Shown: positions 9,201-14,735 of the stretch, one piece after another | Layout: every line of letters begins with the position of its first letter | Numbering within the stretch: the stretch's first letter is position 1 | From: a virus | Strand: one strand, 5' to 3' | Length of the DNA stretch: 21,024 bases | Virus record (IMG/VR): IMGVR_UViG_3300031787_000991 | Span: 1-21,024 of that record | The notes under the pieces: generated by a model | Databases searched by the model: none | The model's input: the letters and a program-made list of their open reading frames with translations, nothing else | Told to the model about the DNA's origin: nothing | Position numbers and translations under genes: made by a program

Positions 9201-10054
9201 TGAAGCCTATTCAGTTATATGAAGCTATATCTAAAAAAGCTAATATAGCTATGTGGACAGTTCGTGACATGATGTATATGCAACTGATCAATGAAAAGAT
9301 GATGTATGAAGGATTAACTAGAGCAGAAGCTATTAAAAGTGTAGAACGACACATGCCTAGCTATCGTATACCTCATAAAGTCATGGGTTCTAGAGCTTTA
9401 TCTGAAGTCTTACAAAATCCTAATGTTACTGTCTTTAGTAGATACCACTATGGTTTAGTTAACTCATTAAAGAATACTGCAGCAGATATTGCAGCTATCA
9501 GACATGGACAAGCAGGTTTAAAAGACTTTTTACATGGTATGGATACAGCTGCTGCTATTGCTGTAGCTATTGCTGCACTCTATCCATTACAAGATATGAT
9601 TGCTCAATGGTTAACAGGTAATGAAAATGCTACTGTAAGACGTGCTGGTCCTTACCATATATTCCATGCATTACATGGTATAGCAAGTTTAGAAAAAGAT
9701 CCTATGGCGGTTGTTTCTTCATTTTTAACTTTTAACCCTGCCTTACTTGCTGGAGCTCAACTCATAGCAAATCGTAAACTTTATAATGGTCAACCTATAT
9801 ATAACCCAGAGGATAGTGGTGAAAAGATAACAAGTGATATTACAGACTATACTATAGGTCAAGTACCTCAAGTAAGTCAAGCTATTAAAGCTGGTAAAGA
9901 AGAAGATGAAGGCTTTAAGAATTGGATGGCTCGTCAGATTGACGTAGAATCACCTACTCAAGAAACTGTTATGAAACGTGAGAAGATGGTTGGTAGAAAA
10001 GAAAAAGCTGGTCCTCGTAGAACAATGAAGTGGGAAGTTGAACAGGAAGACTAA
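6212..10054 (+). CDS. Large internal virion protein with lambda-R-like transglycosylase domain
   Basis: This 1280-residue protein is likely ejected into the envelope, where it locally opens peptidoglycan for DNA entry. Residues about 35-150 match lambda endolysin R (GH104 lytic transglycosylase): IVGGSTFDDYSKHPG, STAAGRYQITKTTYDRY, LGITDFSPESQDKIALEL and VWASLP. The likely catalytic acid is E41, in the AE pair before the IVGG strand. NPYL recurs at residues 4, 165, 186 and 198. A Gly-rich hydrophobic stretch (about 222-272) may insert into membrane. HEDEH at 517-521 has the form of a zinc-protease motif. The rest is helical, with another hydrophobic run near 1110-1130. The ribosome binding site is AAGGAG. 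It is the T7 gp16 equivalent by size, domain order and position. Confidence 0.78.
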   Translation: MDSNPYLSGIESYSPSKPSSYGKTQEDANIQGYLSNLSKAEKADYNTIVGGSTFDDYSKHPGVVGVTTKEGPSTAAGRYQITKTTYDRYAKKLGITDFSPESQDKIALELIKDNDALEDVKKGNYQAANAKLGGVWASLPSSKYNQPKRSSTWIEENFDTAPSKNPYLEGSFKATDVKTPEPEPENPYLKGLARPPSNPYLNDVPAKSESDISAARSFGKAAGGSAAVGIAATPAMALGAELGATAGTAVGGPVGGLVGGVVGGVGGFLGGAKAVEYAFDKLPDSVKEVIGYDPQTRQKEIEANPETSFAGQLSGNLVLFRPGALKDIVLEGGKKITPAMQRIGMGTAGGLFEAGNEKLAGEDLNAQRIIEAAGFTAVAAKPTAYTKKVNEVVGNTVGNIVPRFNRSLDEFAKTRQSTEEVGANEWTSKWAVPETTETGIPIKVAKIVDAEGNQAVQKDGKPVIARHYRNEDGSSKEIIMDLDEALNRFEDKPWVKAGLDENAFKTPYEYAQFILKHEDEHTRLSFEEWKQMQDPQGDLFAQDKSGVFTEEQLRKDYEHYINRQAYHAVKEDPYVSQPDVEVPKIPKNAAENETWLADAFFALDKGGERDMIIARARHEAATKAGVDTAMRQRWRAYAEGRAELDPNELELFKKYANQELMERKRLIKYAQQKGWTIPTDLESTVTGENVPRIFIPKQGDKFEKALNIISGGEFGGFNPNIARKPGAAMARSVFAGELPNGKRIILQQGSDGSVYQWVNGKAVPFAKMSEVGVFRPGETVKNAFIKEAYEPEIELNTPFTYEKDFQGVVYQRLTELRNFIRANKFLEDIKDSSWFKENAFKTEGKSIPEGFRRPKYLDRVPQFDGYVFKDDIASIIEDFAKVNDMNALTYLSGALIKNMMLNPLPHMMNEGWHLFNARGLSGWVTPAGIYRFAKTGMPALKSVITQDAEFRETLRLGGSLLSARVRNNAFAEEMFAKANREFSQTPEFQSLAKRMAMKPIQLYEAISKKANIAMWTVRDMMYMQLINEKMMYEGLTRAEAIKSVERHMPSYRIPHKVMGSRALSEVLQNPNVTVFSRYHYGLVNSLKNTAADIAAIRHGQAGLKDFLHGMDTAAAIAVAIAALYPLQDMIAQWLTGNENATVRRAGPYHIFHALHGIASLEKDPMAVVSSFLTFNPALLAGAQLIANRKLYNGQPIYNPEDSGEKITSDITDYTIGQVPQVSQAIKAGKEEDEGFKNWMARQIDVESPTQETVMKREKMVGRKEKAGPRRTMKWEVEQED

Positions 10055-10908
10055 TGGCTATACAACTCCCACCAATACCTAACAATCCAATCACTGACGT
10101 ATTCGTATGGCGTGATTGGTTCTATAAAGTATCACAAGCTCTTGTACAACAAGCTTCTATTGCTTGGAGTTCTATTGACTTTACTGGTTCTAATTTACAA
10201 GATATTCAGACTAGACAGCACAACGCTCTACAGAATATACAGGGTGGTATTGCGTCACAATACTACCATCTAAGTCAAGCTCAGTATAATTCTCTTAGTG
10301 CTTTAACTAGTTTACCTATAACAGTACCTAATGGTGGTACCGGAGCTACAACCTTAACAGGATATGTATATGGTAATGGTACTAGTCCTATGACTGCTAG
10401 TACTACAATACCTATGTCTGCTATTGTAACAACATATGGTGCTTTTCAGAATACAGCTGATCAAAACTTAGCTGCTGCTAACACAGCTTATACGGTTGTT
10501 TTTAATACAACTGATGTATCTAGTAATATAACACGAGCTTCTAATCAGTTTACTATATCTACCGCAGGTACTTATAATATACAGTTTAGTTTACAGTTAG
10601 TTAATACAGATAGTCAAGCACATGCTGCTGAAATATGGTTAAGTTTAAATGGTACAGATGTAGCAGGAACAGCTAGTAAATATGATGTTCCTTCTAGTCA
10701 TGGGTCTTCTGATGGTTACCTTATTGCTGTAGCTAACTTTTTAGTTACAGTAACTGCAGGGCAGTATATAGAACTTAAAATAGCTGCTAATCAAGTAGAG
10801 AATGGTACTACAGATGGTGTATATATTGAAGCTTATGCTGCTCAAACTACACCTTATGTCAGACCTTCTATTCCTTCTTCAGTTATTACCATAACTCAAG
10901 TAGACTAG
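10054..10908 (+). CDS. Tail protein with probable C1q-like receptor-binding domain
   Basis: This 284-residue protein begins by TAATG overlap with the large ejection protein. The N-terminal 90 residues include WRDWFYKVSQALVQQAS and GGIASQYYHLSQAQYNSL; the second is a widespread phage tail-fibre segment. A linker with NGGTGATTLTGYVYGNG (about residues 93-110) is also typical of tail fibres. The C-terminal 140 residues are Thr/Ser/Asn-rich beta strands (FTISTAGTYNIQFSLQL, AEIWLSLNGTDVAG, GQYIELKIAANQV) in the order expected for a C1q/TNF-like jelly roll, a common trimeric receptor-binding tip. It is the last structural gene before the convergent junction. It could be the adhesin itself or an adaptor for one. 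Confidence 0.68.
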   Translation: MAIQLPPIPNNPITDVFVWRDWFYKVSQALVQQASIAWSSIDFTGSNLQDIQTRQHNALQNIQGGIASQYYHLSQAQYNSLSALTSLPITVPNGGTGATTLTGYVYGNGTSPMTASTTIPMSAIVTTYGAFQNTADQNLAAANTAYTVVFNTTDVSSNITRASNQFTISTAGTYNIQFSLQLVNTDSQAHAAEIWLSLNGTDVAGTASKYDVPSSHGSSDGYLIAVANFLVTVTAGQYIELKIAANQVENGTTDGVYIEAYAAQTTPYVRPSIPSSVITITQVD

Positions 10909-10924
10909 ATTCATGATTTTACCG

Positions 10925-10953
10925 ATGTTAAAAAGCCTATAGTATAGTATAAT
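10925..10953 (+). promoter_or_regulatory. Possible promoter for pqqA
   Basis: A perfect -10 box TATAAT lies at 10948-10953. Seventeen bases upstream is ATGTTA (10925-10930), which matches only three of six -35 positions. If used, transcription would start near 10960, inside the inverted repeat, giving pqqA a leader of about 75 bases. The -10 overlaps the left arm of the repeat, so it could equally be a coincidence of the TATAG-rich sequence. Confidence 0.35.
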
Positions 10954-11017
10954 ATTACTGTAGCCTAGAAAAATATGTGTTTTTTTATACACAAACTATC
11001 TAGTCTATACTATACTA
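10940..11017 (+). repeat. Long interrupted inverted repeat in pqqA leader
   Basis: TAGTATAGTATA (10940-10951) is perfectly complementary to TATACTATACTA (11006-11017), 12 bp. Inside are two more complementary pairs: CTAGA 10965-10969 with TCTAG 10999-11003, and TGTGT 10976-10980 with ACACA 10989-10993. If transcribed whole it could fold into a long bulged hairpin that ends 4 bases before the pqqA ribosome binding site region. The arms are also internally repetitive (TATAG steps). It may be an RNA hairpin that shields or processes the mRNA, or a DNA operator. Which one is not decided by the sequence. Confidence 0.55.
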
Positions 11018-11034
11018 AACGAAAGGAATATACT

Positions 11035-11106
11035 ATGTGGACTAAACCAGCTGCAACAGAAATGCGTTTTGGCTTTGAAGTTACAATGTACGTAATGAAT
11101 AAGTAA
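11035..11106 (+). CDS. pqqA: PqqA, pyrroloquinoline quinone precursor peptide
   Basis: This 23-codon gene encodes a peptide that begins MWTKPAATEM and ends GFEVTMYVMNK. That is the canonical PqqA pattern: an N-terminal W-x-K-P, R-x-G-F, then E-V-T-x-Y with E15 and Y19. In the PQQ pathway the radical SAM enzyme PqqE, with the chaperone PqqD, cross-links these two side chains; protease, PqqB and PqqC then complete the cofactor. The ribosome binding site AAAGGA (11022-11027) sits 7 bases before ATG. The gene stands alone between the last structural gene and a terminator, and no pqqB-E is in the window, so maturation would need host enzymes. It would be an auxiliary metabolic gene for hosts with PQQ-dependent alcohol or sugar dehydrogenases. 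Identity is strong despite the small size because both cross-linked residues and the flanks are present. Confidence 0.9.
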   Translation: MWTKPAATEMRFGFEVTMYVMNK

Positions 11107-11201
11107 GTTTGTTAAACTACCGTCAAAGGATATAGTAAGTTGGGATTTTTGTAGTTTTCGTACCAACGTGTAATAAACTATCAAATTTGAGACTTACTTA
11201 T
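11099..11201 (+). other. Potentially structured 3' region of pqqA
   Basis: No gene is visible from the pqqA stop to the terminator. Nested complementary segments are present: ATAAGTAAGT (11099-11108, overlapping the pqqA stop) with ACTTACTTAT (11192-11201), ATAGT (11132-11136) with ACTAT (11177-11181), and GTTGG (11139-11143) with CCAAC (11163-11167). TCAAATTTGA at 11181-11190 is a perfect palindrome. The transcript could fold into one long closed structure. It is not a recognisable tRNA. A stability element or small RNA is possible, but short helices can arise by chance in AT-rich DNA. Confidence 0.35.
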
Positions 11202-11206
11202 ACGGT

Positions 11207-11240
11207 AATAAAAAAGGGGCTTTCGGGCCCCTTTATTATT
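11207..11240. terminator. Bidirectional intrinsic terminator at the convergent junction
   Basis: The stem AAAGGGGC (11213-11220) pairs with GCCCCTTT (11227-11234) around a TTTCGG loop. On the + strand it is followed by TTTATTATTT. On the - strand the flank reads as a run of six T, the stronger tract. It lies 106 bases after pqqA on one side and ends at the last - strand gene on the other, so it would stop both converging operons. Confidence 0.88.
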
Positions 11241-11398
11241 TAATTAGCTGCTTTAGGTTTTAAGAAATCAATTACTTCGTCAAAAGTCTTAAAGACCAAA
11301 TTGTTTTGCTCTGGTCTTTGCTCACCAAATATTTGCTTGGTTGTTGTTACCAGAAAACCATTATCAACTTTATTAATTTGCACTGTTGTGTAATTCAT
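11240..11398 (-). CDS. Small conserved-looking phage protein, 52 aa
   Basis: This 52-residue protein begins MNYTTVQINKVDNGFLV and ends VIDFLKPKAAN. The ribosome binding site AAAGGAGAT lies 5 bases before ATG, one of the best in the window, which supports a real gene. An N-terminal beta hairpin and a C-terminal segment FKTFDEVIDFL (amphipathic helix) recall small uncharacterised phage proteins that are often found beside ribonucleotide reductase. I do not recognise a function. It is the last gene of the - strand operon; its stop lies at the edge of the terminator. Confidence 0.72.
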   Translation of the reverse strand: MNYTTVQINKVDNGFLVTTTKQIFGEQRPEQNNLVFKTFDEVIDFLKPKAAN

Positions 11399-11408
11399 AC
11401 TATCTCCT

Positions 11409-11543
11409 TTAAAAATTAACTATTGCTCTAACTAAAAATAAATCTACTACAAGAAACCAATCATGATTGTCTTTATCTACTGCTTGGCCGTCCACTAACT
11501 CTATACCAAAGGTACAGCCTTGTATTAAATGAAAGGTAATCAT
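11409..11543 (-). CDS. Small protein coupled to ribonucleotide reductase, 44 aa
   Basis: This 44-residue frame begins MITFHLIQGCTFGIELVDG and ends FLVRAIVNF. Its ATG overlaps the ribonucleotide reductase stop as ATGA, the classic sign of translational coupling, which is the main reason to call it. It has one Cys in a QGCTFG segment and a hydrophobic C-terminal helix or strand (WFLVVDLFLVRAIV). No family is recognised. Position suggests a role tied to nucleotide metabolism, but nothing in the sequence proves it. Confidence 0.6.
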   Translation of the reverse strand: MITFHLIQGCTFGIELVDGQAVDKDNHDWFLVVDLFLVRAIVNF

Positions 11544-13429
11544 GTTTGTACTCCTACAACTTCACAGACACCCGCAGCACAACTAAGTTCTTGAGTGCCT
11601 GTTGTTGTATCTTCTTCCTCTTTTAAGTTACCCCAATCGATTGAAGGGAAACTAGCTACAAAAGAATCATACTGCTCTTTTGTTATTTCTTGATATGGTG
11701 CCTGCTTATACACGTGATCTGAGTGTGGTAAGAGAGACACACCTGAAACATCACTGAAGTTGTTATAAATCCAAGCTCCAATGTTCAAGAATTCATCATC
11801 TTTATAGTATACAGTAATAGACGGATTATGTTCTGTCCAGTTCTTTTGATATACACTATAAAGCTGTAACTGTTCAATTGCATTTGTTTCATTACGAGTT
11901 ACACCAGATTCAGTTCCTTTTTGTGGGAAACTAAATACAGTAATGTCACTCGGTTTAGTTACGTCTGGTTCGTTGGGGACTCCTGCTGACTTGAAGAACA
12001 ATGTGAGCGGGTCTTTATTGTCCATACGTACGGTTCTAATATAATACTGGCTATAAGCAGGATGTATACCGCTAGAGCAACCCACCAATTGGGAAACAGT
12101 ACCACTAGGTTTAACAGTAGTAATAGCAGCAGATTGAGGAATACCAAGCTTCTCAGCCCATACTTTGTTAGTCTCGATAGCATATTCACGTAGCTCCTTT
12201 AACCATTTAATACATTCATCAGTAGGTTTACTGAGTATAGGATGATCCATAATACCTGTCATACTTACACCAAGTAAACGTTCTTCTTCTTGATTACGTT
12301 TCCAGTCACTTCTTAAGTATCTAAAGTTTGTAAGGGTGGATTGAAATGTCCCGATAATTGTTGCGACCCTGACTTTTTCTTTAAGACTAGCAAGGGTATC
12401 ATTCTCTCTGATGACAACTTCACTGAGATTGCAAAGTCCTTTAGATCGCAGGATAATTTCTCCGCAAGGGTTTGTACCATACTCAAAGCCTTCAACATCT
12501 CTTCTTCCGTTAGAGCTTGCTTTTTTTGTAGCTGCAACTCTATTAAATATACCTCGTTCACCACTTTTCGAGTCATATAATGTTCCCCACTCCTTTAAGA
12601 AAATACCTACATCAGGTTTTTCTGTATAGGCTACTGAGTTATTGGCAAGAGCACGTTGCACATCACTTTCCCACCAAGCTCCGTTCTTTGCGTTTCGCAT
12701 TCTATCGTCGGTGAGGTTTGACAAGCTGATAAGAGCAGACCTACGCACACCACCAACAATAACAATATCAGCAACTTTACATACGAGATCATGACATTCT
12801 AAGCTGTTAAGCTTTCTCCCTGCTGCTTTTTTAAAAGTATGAACCGTAAATGAGAACAAGTCCTCGAGAGGCTTAGGGCCAGACGCTCTGCCTCCAAAAG
12901 TCTTAAGCCGAGTTCCTGCAGGTCTGATTCCTGAAGTATCCCATTTAGGCAATCGTCCTGAATATAAGAGGCTAATAAGTTCACGGTATGCACTTGCCCA
13001 TCCAATTCTTGAATCTTTGACTCTAATTGTTGTGTCAGTTTCATGAAATTCCTCTGCTATACTAGGTAAGTTATTAGTAAACTGACGTTCAACACTAAAG
13101 CCTACACCAGTTCCACACATTAAAATATACATCACTTCATCAAAAGCTTTAGGTGAGTCAATAGCTACAAAGCTACAGTTATAACCTGCAATCTCATCAC
13201 GTTCTAAAGCTGGTCCTGCTGTCATTAAACAGCGCATACTAGGCATAACATCTAAGTTATGTATAGATTTATTTACATCATCTGCAGGGAATGTATCTGG
13301 GAATCTATTCTTAAAGAATCCAGTGTATCTGTCTACAGTTTCTTTCCACGTCTCTCTACGGTTCTCCTCAGGAAGCCATCTAGCATATCGGCTTGCATGA
13401 ATAAAACGTTGATAATCTGTCAATTGCAT
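11540..13429 (-). CDS. nrdJ: Cobalamin-dependent class II ribonucleotide reductase
   Basis: This 629-residue enzyme should reduce ribonucleotides to deoxyribonucleotides using adenosylcobalamin. It follows the monomeric Lactobacillus leichmannii RTPR type. Visible hallmarks are GYNCSF with C85 (redox Cys), TNPCGEI with N320, C322 (thiyl radical Cys) and E324, CNLSE with C333 (second redox Cys), and the C-terminal pair C617-x4-C622 that passes electrons from thioredoxin or a similar donor. C322 to C333 and C617 to C622 have the same spacing as C408/C419 and C731/C736 of the L. leichmannii enzyme. The protein is about 110 residues shorter than that enzyme, mainly between C85 and C322. It starts by TAATG overlap with the 58-aa gene. 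Activity depends on host B12 supply. Confidence 0.93.
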   Translation of the reverse strand: MQLTDYQRFIHASRYARWLPEENRRETWKETVDRYTGFFKNRFPDTFPADDVNKSIHNLDVMPSMRCLMTAGPALERDEIAGYNCSFVAIDSPKAFDEVMYILMCGTGVGFSVERQFTNNLPSIAEEFHETDTTIRVKDSRIGWASAYRELISLLYSGRLPKWDTSGIRPAGTRLKTFGGRASGPKPLEDLFSFTVHTFKKAAGRKLNSLECHDLVCKVADIVIVGGVRRSALISLSNLTDDRMRNAKNGAWWESDVQRALANNSVAYTEKPDVGIFLKEWGTLYDSKSGERGIFNRVAATKKASSNGRRDVEGFEYGTNPCGEIILRSKGLCNLSEVVIRENDTLASLKEKVRVATIIGTFQSTLTNFRYLRSDWKRNQEEERLLGVSMTGIMDHPILSKPTDECIKWLKELREYAIETNKVWAEKLGIPQSAAITTVKPSGTVSQLVGCSSGIHPAYSQYYIRTVRMDNKDPLTLFFKSAGVPNEPDVTKPSDITVFSFPQKGTESGVTRNETNAIEQLQLYSVYQKNWTEHNPSITVYYKDDEFLNIGAWIYNNFSDVSGVSLLPHSDHVYKQAPYQEITKEQYDSFVASFPSIDWGNLKEEEDTTTGTQELSCAAGVCEVVGVQT

Positions 13430-13605
13430 TAGTCTATATCCCCGTTCATTGATAATTGTTTGTTAAAGTAATCATAACGTTCTTCTATACGCTCGAAGAA
13501 AGCGTCTACTAAATCATAAGAGTTAATGTTTAAAACTTCTAGAAGAGTAATCTCATCATACTCTTCTGCTAGTTTTTCTTTGATTTCTTGGAGCGTTAAA
13601 GTCAT
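13429..13605 (-). CDS. Conserved small phage protein, 58 aa, acidic
   Basis: This 58-residue protein begins MTLTLQEIKEKLAEEYDE and contains ITLLEVLNINSYDLVDAF and a helix FFERIEERYDYF. It is strongly acidic and helical. Similar short proteins starting with a T-L-x-E-I-K-x-K-L helix and E-x-T-L-L-E-V-L-x-I occur beside nucleotide and replication genes in marine podoviruses; the function is unknown. The stop and the ribonucleotide reductase start share a base (TAATG), so the two are probably co-translated. The ribosome binding site is weak (AGAAAG). Confidence 0.75.
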   Translation of the reverse strand: MTLTLQEIKEKLAEEYDEITLLEVLNINSYDLVDAFFERIEERYDYFNKQLSMNGDID

Positions 13606-13606
13606 G

Positions 13607-13906
13607 TTATGCTTTCTTTTTAATTTTTATCACTTTAGAATCAGATTCTAAACGATCTGCTACAAGCTTAGCATATCCAGCTATATCAACCCAGTTATCT
13701 AAATAATCAGGATCACCATTAATCATTCTAGCTATTTTATCACAAATAACATCTAATGCTTGTTGTTGATCTGGGGCTAAGTTTTTATTTATTGAAATTA
13801 AATTTGTATTAATAACAGCTTTTAATGTTTGGCATATACGAGCATGGTTACTAAATGAGCCATATCTACTACCTCGTTCTTGTAATACATCATTTATATT
13901 AGTCAT
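13607..13906 (-). CDS. DUF6378-like phage protein
   Basis: This is a 99-residue protein. The upstream ATG at 13924 is rejected: the frame from there reads MYKGEN, and that DNA is itself the ribosome binding site AAAGGAG for the ATG at 13906. The predicted transcription start near 13920 also lies inside the longer frame. Motifs RGSRYGSFSNHARICQTLK, ALDVICDKIARMINGD and DNWVDIAGYAKL form the helical pattern of the DUF6378 family, which is common in phages and reminiscent of MazG-like all-alpha pyrophosphatases, though I cannot verify the E-x-x-E metal site. It is first in the suboperon with ribonucleotide reductase, which fits nucleotide-pool management (inference). Confidence 0.78.
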   Translation of the reverse strand: MTNINDVLQERGSRYGSFSNHARICQTLKAVINTNLISINKNLAPDQQQALDVICDKIARMINGDPDYLDNWVDIAGYAKLVADRLESDSKVIKIKKKA

Positions 13907-13926
13907 ATTTTCTCCTTTGTACATAT

Positions 13927-13955
13927 ATTATACCATGTTATTTAAAACTTTACAA
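13927..13955 (-). promoter_or_regulatory. Sigma70-type promoter for the nucleotide suboperon
   Basis: Read on the - strand, TTGTAA (13955-13950) and a perfect TATAAT (13932-13927) are separated by exactly 17 bases. Transcription would start near 13920, about 14 bases before the DUF6378-like start codon and just ahead of its AAAGGAG. This is the largest intergenic gap inside the - strand cluster, so it probably gives ribonucleotide reductase its own promoter. The -35 box is part of the first unit of the 22-bp repeat array. Confidence 0.72.
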
Positions 13956-13999
13956 TGTCTCTTATAAACCTTTACAAGTTATTAGTTAAACATTTACAA
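13943..13999 (-). repeat. Three 22-bp-spaced TAAA-nn-TTTACAA repeats
   Basis: Copies lie at 13943-13955 (TAAAACTTTACAA), 13965-13977 (TAAACCTTTACAA) and 13987-13999 (TAAACATTTACAA). The period is exactly 22 bp, about two helical turns, so all copies face the same side of DNA. Each core TAAA-nn-TTTA is an inverted repeat, as expected for a dimeric regulator. The first copy contains the promoter -35 box, and the last runs over the stop of the exonuclease gene. An operator array is the simplest reading. Confidence 0.65.
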
Positions 14000-14732
14000 G
14001 TTTCAAAGAGCCTTTTTCTTTAAGATTTTGATTGTCTCTAAACCAGTTACCACAGGTTCTACATTGATATCTTTGATACTTACCAGCAGAGGTCATGTTA
14101 TAACCACGTCTTTGAAAGTTAGTAGATGCACAAGTAGGACAGCATAAACCTTTGTTCTCAAGTATGTTACGATTAAGATGGTTTTTAATCCAAGGTTTAA
14201 ACTTCTCATATACCTTTTCTAGAAGAATAACATCGTTCTTGTTATACTCTTCCATGATCTTCCATGCTTTAGGGATACCTGCCATACATTGTACCCATAA
14301 CTCATGACCACTATGTTCAGTTTTCTTACCTAAACCTAGTGATTGAGCAACATAGTCTAGCTTGTTAGATACAAATCTAAACCTACCTTTAGCTACAGTA
14401 AGTAAATCAATTTCTTTAAATGGTGCAGGAGGAAACATGCCATGTAATAAGAACTCCTTATTAAGTGAAGGTATGTCAAACCGTTTACCATTGTAATGGA
14501 TAACAGCATCAGCTTCGTCAAGAAGCTTATGAATTCCTTCTAGCATTTTCTTGTCACCACTTTTCTTTACAGAATCAAAGATCATCTTTTTATCACCCAG
14601 CCATTTGGCTGCATAACACATGACGTAGGACGATTCTTGTAATTGATTAATGCCGATGTTTTGATCCCAGATGCCCCAAACGTGAGCTACGTTGGGAGCC
14701 ATCTCGATGTCAAGCAATAAAATTTTACTCAT
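13986..14732 (-). CDS. RNase H-like 3'-5' exonuclease with C-terminal zinc ribbon
   Basis: This 248-residue protein has the DEDD exonuclease layout: LLLDIEMAP (D8, E10), HYNGKRFDIP (D86) and EYNKNDVILLEKVY (D167), like the RNase_H_2/YprB group of predicted phage exonucleases. After residue 195 there is a zinc ribbon with C198-x2-C201 and C224-x2-C227, of the type also found in transposase InsA-like domains, probably for nucleic acid binding. It may degrade host DNA or process replication intermediates; the substrate is inferred. It is separate from the polymerase proofreading domain. The start lies just after the tiny 18-codon frame and its stop sits in the 22-bp repeat array. Confidence 0.78.
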   Translation of the reverse strand: MSKILLLDIEMAPNVAHVWGIWDQNIGINQLQESSYVMCYAAKWLGDKKMIFDSVKKSGDKKMLEGIHKLLDEADAVIHYNGKRFDIPSLNKEFLLHGMFPPAPFKEIDLLTVAKGRFRFVSNKLDYVAQSLGLGKKTEHSGHELWVQCMAGIPKAWKIMEEYNKNDVILLEKVYEKFKPWIKNHLNRNILENKGLCCPTCASTNFQRRGYNMTSAGKYQRYQCRTCGNWFRDNQNLKEKGSLKLVNV

Positions 14733-14735
14733 AAA

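Noticed and set aside
11099-11201. tRNA-like gene after pqqA, because AAGTAAG and CTTACTT could form a 7-bp acceptor stem
   Set aside because: No T-arm with a TTCRA loop precedes the 3' strand, no D-arm or anticodon arm can be placed, and the span is too long.
12313-13044. Several 70-90-codon frames on both strands within ribonucleotide reductase
   Set aside because: They lie wholly inside a well-supported enzyme gene and show no family pattern.
13907-13924. Longer start (MYKGEN...) for the DUF6378-like gene
   Set aside because: These codons are the AAAGGAG ribosome binding site of the next ATG, and the predicted transcription start lies inside the extension.
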